Assembly (NCBI GenBank): GCA_009922885.1
Contig: RFUP01000056.1
Location: 1-9,778 of the forward strand
DNA from: Paracoccaceae bacterium
Lineage (GTDB): Bacteria; Pseudomonadota; Alphaproteobacteria; Rhodobacterales; Rhodobacteraceae
Length of the DNA stretch: 9,778 bases
Direction: 5' to 3'
In this document: positions 7,588 to 9,778 of the stretch, in pieces
Numbering within the stretch: position 1 is the first letter of the stretch
Layout: each line of letters starts with the position of its first letter
Position numbers and translations under genes: made by a program
The notes under the pieces: model-generated
The model's input: the letters and a program-made list of their open reading frames with translations, nothing else
The model's database searches: none
Told to the model about the DNA's origin: nothing

Positions 7588-8235
7588 TCAGAACGGTGCG
7601 GCACTGCGAAAGCGCATGCCGCGGCCGCTTTCCGGATGATTGATCCGCAGTTCTTCCGAATGAAGCATGAGGCGCGGGAACGCGCGCGCTTTGCCTTCCG
7701 CGTAGATCGGGTCTCCAAGGATCACGTGACCTTTAGAAAGCATGTGAACCCGAAGTTGATGGCTGCGACCTGTTCGAGGCATCAGCCGGACGCGCGTTTC
7801 GTTTTCCCCGTAAGAAACGACGCGCCAATCCGTGACAGCCGGACGGCCGTTTTCATGGCACACCATTTGGCGGGGGCGATTGGGCCAGTCGACAGTAAGC
7901 GGCAGATCGACTGTGCCTTCGCGCGGCTCCAGCTTTCCCCAGACACGGGCAAAATAGGTCTTCTTTGCGCGCCGGGTTTCAAATTCCATCGACAACGTGC
8001 GTTGAGCATGCGGTGTGAGGCCAAAGACCATCACGCCGGATGTGTCGCGGTCGAGTCGATGCACGAGCAAGATATTCGGAAAAGTGACGGCGAGGCGAGA
8101 GATCAGGCAATCAGCAAGCTCTTCACCGCGACCAGGCACAGAGAGAAGGCCCGCAGGTTTGACTACGGCGAGCATGTCCGCGTCTTCGTGCAGGATTTCG
8201 ATTGGATCTGTAGGTGGGTCGTAAGGTGTGAACAT
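7588..8235 (-). CDS. rluA: RluA-family RNA pseudouridine synthase
   Basis: Isomerises uridine to pseudouridine in structured RNA. E. coli RluA acts on 23S rRNA U746 and tRNA U32, but I infer substrate identity here only from size and family. The 215 residues match the short RluA form lacking the N-terminal S4 domain (E. coli RluA ~219 aa). Motifs are VVKPAGLLSVPGRG (24-37), the catalytic signature HRLDRDTSG (59-67) with Asp62 as nucleophile, the KKTYFARVWG strand, RTGRSHQLRVHM and a C-terminal LMLHSEEL block. ATG 8235 has GAAGG about 4-5 bases upstream. It is the last gene of a minus-strand run and begins 23 bases after the dehydrogenase stop. Its TGA at 7590-7588 touches the TAA of the convergent kinase-like gene with no base between, so no dedicated terminator can lie between them. 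RluC/RluD-type specificity is less likely. Confidence 0.93.
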   Translation of the reverse strand: MFTPYDPPTDPIEILHEDADMLAVVKPAGLLSVPGRGEELADCLISRLAVTFPNILLVHRLDRDTSGVMVFGLTPHAQRTLSMEFETRRAKKTYFARVWGKLEPREGTVDLPLTVDWPNRPRQMVCHENGRPAVTDWRVVSYGENETRVRLMPRTGRSHQLRVHMLSKGHVILGDPIYAEGKARAFPRLMLHSEELRINHPESGRGMRFRSAAPF

Positions 8236-8258
8236 AGCGCCTTCTACGGCGGCAGGCG

Positions 8259-9188
8259 CTAGAGGGGAAGTCCGGCTTTGAGTTGTAGGAGCGCGACAAG
8301 CCCGTCGTCGCGGGCCTTCTCCAGCTCATTGCGAGATGGGTTGCCGAGGTTCTCCAACTCTATTTGCAGGCCAGAAATGAGCGCCTCGATCGTGGCTTTG
8401 TCCATCCGCGGTTCGCCGAGGGCTTTCCAACGGTTCGCTTGGGTTGGCCCGAGATGTTCGAGGTACCCCCGATAACCGCCCGCGCCACCCCCCAGATGAT
8501 AGATCAGGTGCGGGCCCATCAGCGCCCAGCGCAGGCCGGGGCCCCATGCAATGGCTTTGTCGATATCCTCAACGCTGGCGATGCCTTCGGCGGCCATATG
8601 CACCGCTTCACGATAAAGGGCGGAGGTCAGGCGGTTCGCGATGTGGCCCGGGACTTCTTTACGGGCTACGACTGTGACGCGCCCGAGCGTTTCATAGAAA
8701 CTCTTGGCCTGATCCAAAGTTTCCGGTGTGGTCTTGCTACCGCAAACGAGTTCCACAAGCGGAACGAGATGGGGTGGATTCATCGGATGAGCGACGAGAA
8801 GACGCTCTGGGTGTTTCATTTCCATCTGGATGTCGGATGGCATGAGCGAGGAGGTGGATGAGGCGATGATAACGTGCGGCGCTAGAGTGGATTCGGCTTC
8901 TGCAAGCATGGCCTGTTTGATGTGCAACCTGTCCGGGCCGCATTCTTGAACGAAGTCGGCGTTTTCGCAGGCCGCACCGATCGTGAGATGAAAGCGGATC
9001 CGTTCCTTGGGCAAAGCACCTAAGGGGCATAGAGCCTGAAGACCTTTCCAAGCGGCTTCTACGGCTGGCAATGCCTCGTTATGAGCATCATGGCGAGGAT
9101 CAGCGAAGGCGACCGAATGGCCATGCGCGAGAAAAAGCGCAGCCCAGCTCGAGCCAATCAAGCCAGATCCAAGGATAGCTATCTGCAT
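8259..9188 (-). CDS. 3-hydroxyacyl-CoA dehydrogenase family protein (lambda-crystallin / L-gulonate 3-dehydrogenase-like)
   Basis: A soluble NAD-dependent dehydrogenase that oxidises a secondary hydroxyl. The 309-residue protein has an N-terminal Rossmann domain with GSGLIG (7-12) and the acidic Asp30 that favours NAD, the conserved SSTSSLMPS (110-118), the catalytic block AHPMNPPHLVPLVELV (133-148) with His134 and Asn137, the linker EVPGHIANRL, and an all-helical C-terminal domain with GPGLRWALMGPHLIYHLGGG. SSTS-x-MPS plus HPxNPP resembles CRYL1/L-gulonate dehydrogenase and carnitine dehydrogenase more than fatty-acid beta-oxidation FadB (recalled families, no search). The substrate could be L-gulonate, carnitine or 3-hydroxybutyryl-type acids. 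I chose ATG 9188 (overlapping the upstream stop as TGATG), with GGTGG 4 bases upstream; the preceding ATG at 9191 would add one Met. Overlap with the DUF2794 gene implies coupled translation. Confidence 0.9.
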   Translation of the reverse strand: MQIAILGSGLIGSSWAALFLAHGHSVAFADPRHDAHNEALPAVEAAWKGLQALCPLGALPKERIRFHLTIGAACENADFVQECGPDRLHIKQAMLAEAESTLAPHVIIASSTSSLMPSDIQMEMKHPERLLVAHPMNPPHLVPLVELVCGSKTTPETLDQAKSFYETLGRVTVVARKEVPGHIANRLTSALYREAVHMAAEGIASVEDIDKAIAWGPGLRWALMGPHLIYHLGGGAGGYRGYLEHLGPTQANRWKALGEPRMDKATIEALISGLQIELENLGNPSRNELEKARDDGLVALLQLKAGLPL

Positions 9189-9529
9189 CATTCCACCGCG
9201 CGGATGAGTTTCCGTTCCAGAACCTGCAGAACTGATCTGAGTTCGTGGCCTCGTTTCAGTATGCGCCCGTCCATCCCGACAACAGAATACATACCCTGCT
9301 TGGCCCTCAGGCGGGGGCACTTCTCGATACGATAAAGCGGTTGCTCTGCCGCGCGCCGGAACACCGAGAAGACGGCTAGATCGCGAAGCGCCGAGATGCC
9401 GTAATCGCGCCATTCCCCTGCGGCGACCATGCGCCCGTAAAGTGTAAGTATTTGCCCAAGCTCATGACGGTCGAACATGATCTGATCGACGGTCTGGTTT
9501 TGTTGTGTTGGGGGCGATTGCACATTCAT
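9188..9529 (-). CDS. DUF2794 domain-containing protein
   Basis: A small protein of unknown function, 113 residues, widespread in alphaproteobacteria. I recognise the DUF2794 pattern: FDRHELGQILTLYGRMVAAGEWRDYGI near residues 19-45, then AVFSVFRRAAEQPLYRIEKCP, then KQGMYSVVGMDGRILKRGHELRSVLQVLE. The first ~17 residues (MNVQSPPTQQNQTVDQI) are polar and probably disordered. There is no membrane segment or signal peptide. ATG 9529 follows the PaaX-like stop by 30 bases and lacks a clear Shine-Dalgarno, so it may depend on the upstream gene for ribosomes. Its TGA overlaps the ATG of the dehydrogenase. The steady combination of Arg and aromatic residues suggests a compact fold that binds a partner or nucleic acid, but no role can be assigned. 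Confidence 0.9.
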   Translation of the reverse strand: MNVQSPPTQQNQTVDQIMFDRHELGQILTLYGRMVAAGEWRDYGISALRDLAVFSVFRRAAEQPLYRIEKCPRLRAKQGMYSVVGMDGRILKRGHELRSVLQVLERKLIRAVE

Positions 9530-9559
9530 AGTTTAGAGTTGCGCCAAGCCGTTGCGAAA

Positions 9560-9778
9560 TCAAGCACCTTGCTTGAAGCGTTGAAAAAACGTGGCTTTGG
9601 CTGGGTGCATGGCGGGCATGTCAGGTTCGTCACGATCAAGCCATGCTTCTGCACTTGGCGAGATCTGTGAATAGGCCAGCGCGACGGCGTGGCGCGGGGT
9701 TTGGCGATACTCCTCAGGCAGGAGTTCTGCGGGGAGTTCGGGATGCTTCAAAACGATACGCCGCCAGCGGTGGATCAA
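9560..9778 (-). CDS. PaaX-like transcriptional regulator, C-terminal fragment (cut by window edge)
   Basis: Only the last 72 codons are visible; the frame is open to the window end, so its first TTG is internal rather than a start. The segment HRWRRIVLKHPELPAELLPEEY matches my recollection of the PaaX C-terminal domain (aromatic-Arg-Arg followed by D/HPxLPxxLLPxxW/Y), followed by a helix with EAWLDRDEP and a basic tail. PaaX proteins repress phenylacetate and related aromatic or acid catabolic genes through CoA-thioester ligands. The wing-helix and dimerisation domains would lie outside the window, so the call rests on a short motif. It is the first visible gene of the minus-strand run and could regulate the dehydrogenase or a distant pathway. 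Moderate certainty; a different helical domain is possible. Confidence 0.6.
   Translation of the reverse strand: MIHRWRRIVLKHPELPAELLPEEYRQTPRHAVALAYSQISPSAEAWLDRDEPDMPAMHPAKATFFQRFKQGA

Noticed and set aside
7636..8262. 208-codon plus-strand frame opposite rluA
   Set aside because: Antisense shadow; the minus frame carries HRLDRDTSG and complete RluA motifs.
9191..9413. Upstream extension of the dehydrogenase to 384 residues
   Set aside because: It would overlap most of the DUF2794 gene, is Arg/Gly-rich without motifs, and the Rossmann GxGxxG belongs near the N-terminus, fitting the start at 9188.

Overview
The window looks like chromosomal DNA of an alphaproteobacterium, most likely of the Rhodobacterales (Roseobacter/Rhodobacter group). 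The basis is fairly high GC, strong third-position GC bias (which creates long antisense shadow frames), the type of PNPase, Asd, 1-Cys peroxiredoxin and DUF2794 proteins, and the gene content. The genus cannot be fixed from sequence reading alone. No tRNA, rRNA, CRISPR array, insertion sequence or phage gene was seen.

Layout. 1-2037 (+): pnp, lacking its first ~36 codons at the window edge, with a very clean intrinsic terminator. 2089-2839: a small islet of two short genes of unknown function that point away from each other, with a candidate promoter and a 5'-UTR hairpin before the second. 2880-4098 (-): asd (aspartate-semialdehyde dehydrogenase), preceded by a previously unmarked 29-codon reading frame with eight Thr and two Lys codons. 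The leader RNA can fold into four mutually exclusive segments (1:2, 2:3, 3:4), the layout of a classical transcription attenuator. 4140-4841 (-): a Prx6-type 1-Cys peroxiredoxin with a strong terminator. 5057-6505 (+): an NAD(P)-dependent aldehyde dehydrogenase, divergent from the peroxiredoxin, with a terminator. 6577-7587 (+): a protein-kinase-fold protein with an extra C-terminal domain. 7588-9778 (-): a compact run of a PaaX-like regulator (C-terminus only), a DUF2794 protein, a 3-hydroxyacyl-CoA dehydrogenase/lambda-crystallin-like dehydrogenase, and an RluA-type pseudouridine synthase.

How the parts relate. Most genes are housekeeping: RNA turnover (pnp), the aspartate-family branch point (asd), peroxide defence (Prx), aldehyde oxidation and RNA modification. 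The most interesting element is the asd leader. Its Thr/Lys-rich codon run lies at the start of segment 1, and its stop codon lies 2 nt before segment 2. Stalling at Thr (or Lys) codons would favour 2:3 and allow expression, while completed translation would favour 3:4. Asd supplies Lys, Thr, Met and Ile, so this is a coherent end-product feedback device. The 3:4 hairpin lacks a T-run, so how expression is switched off is open. The DUF2794 and dehydrogenase genes overlap (TGATG), and rluA follows 23 bases later, so these are probably one translationally coupled operon.
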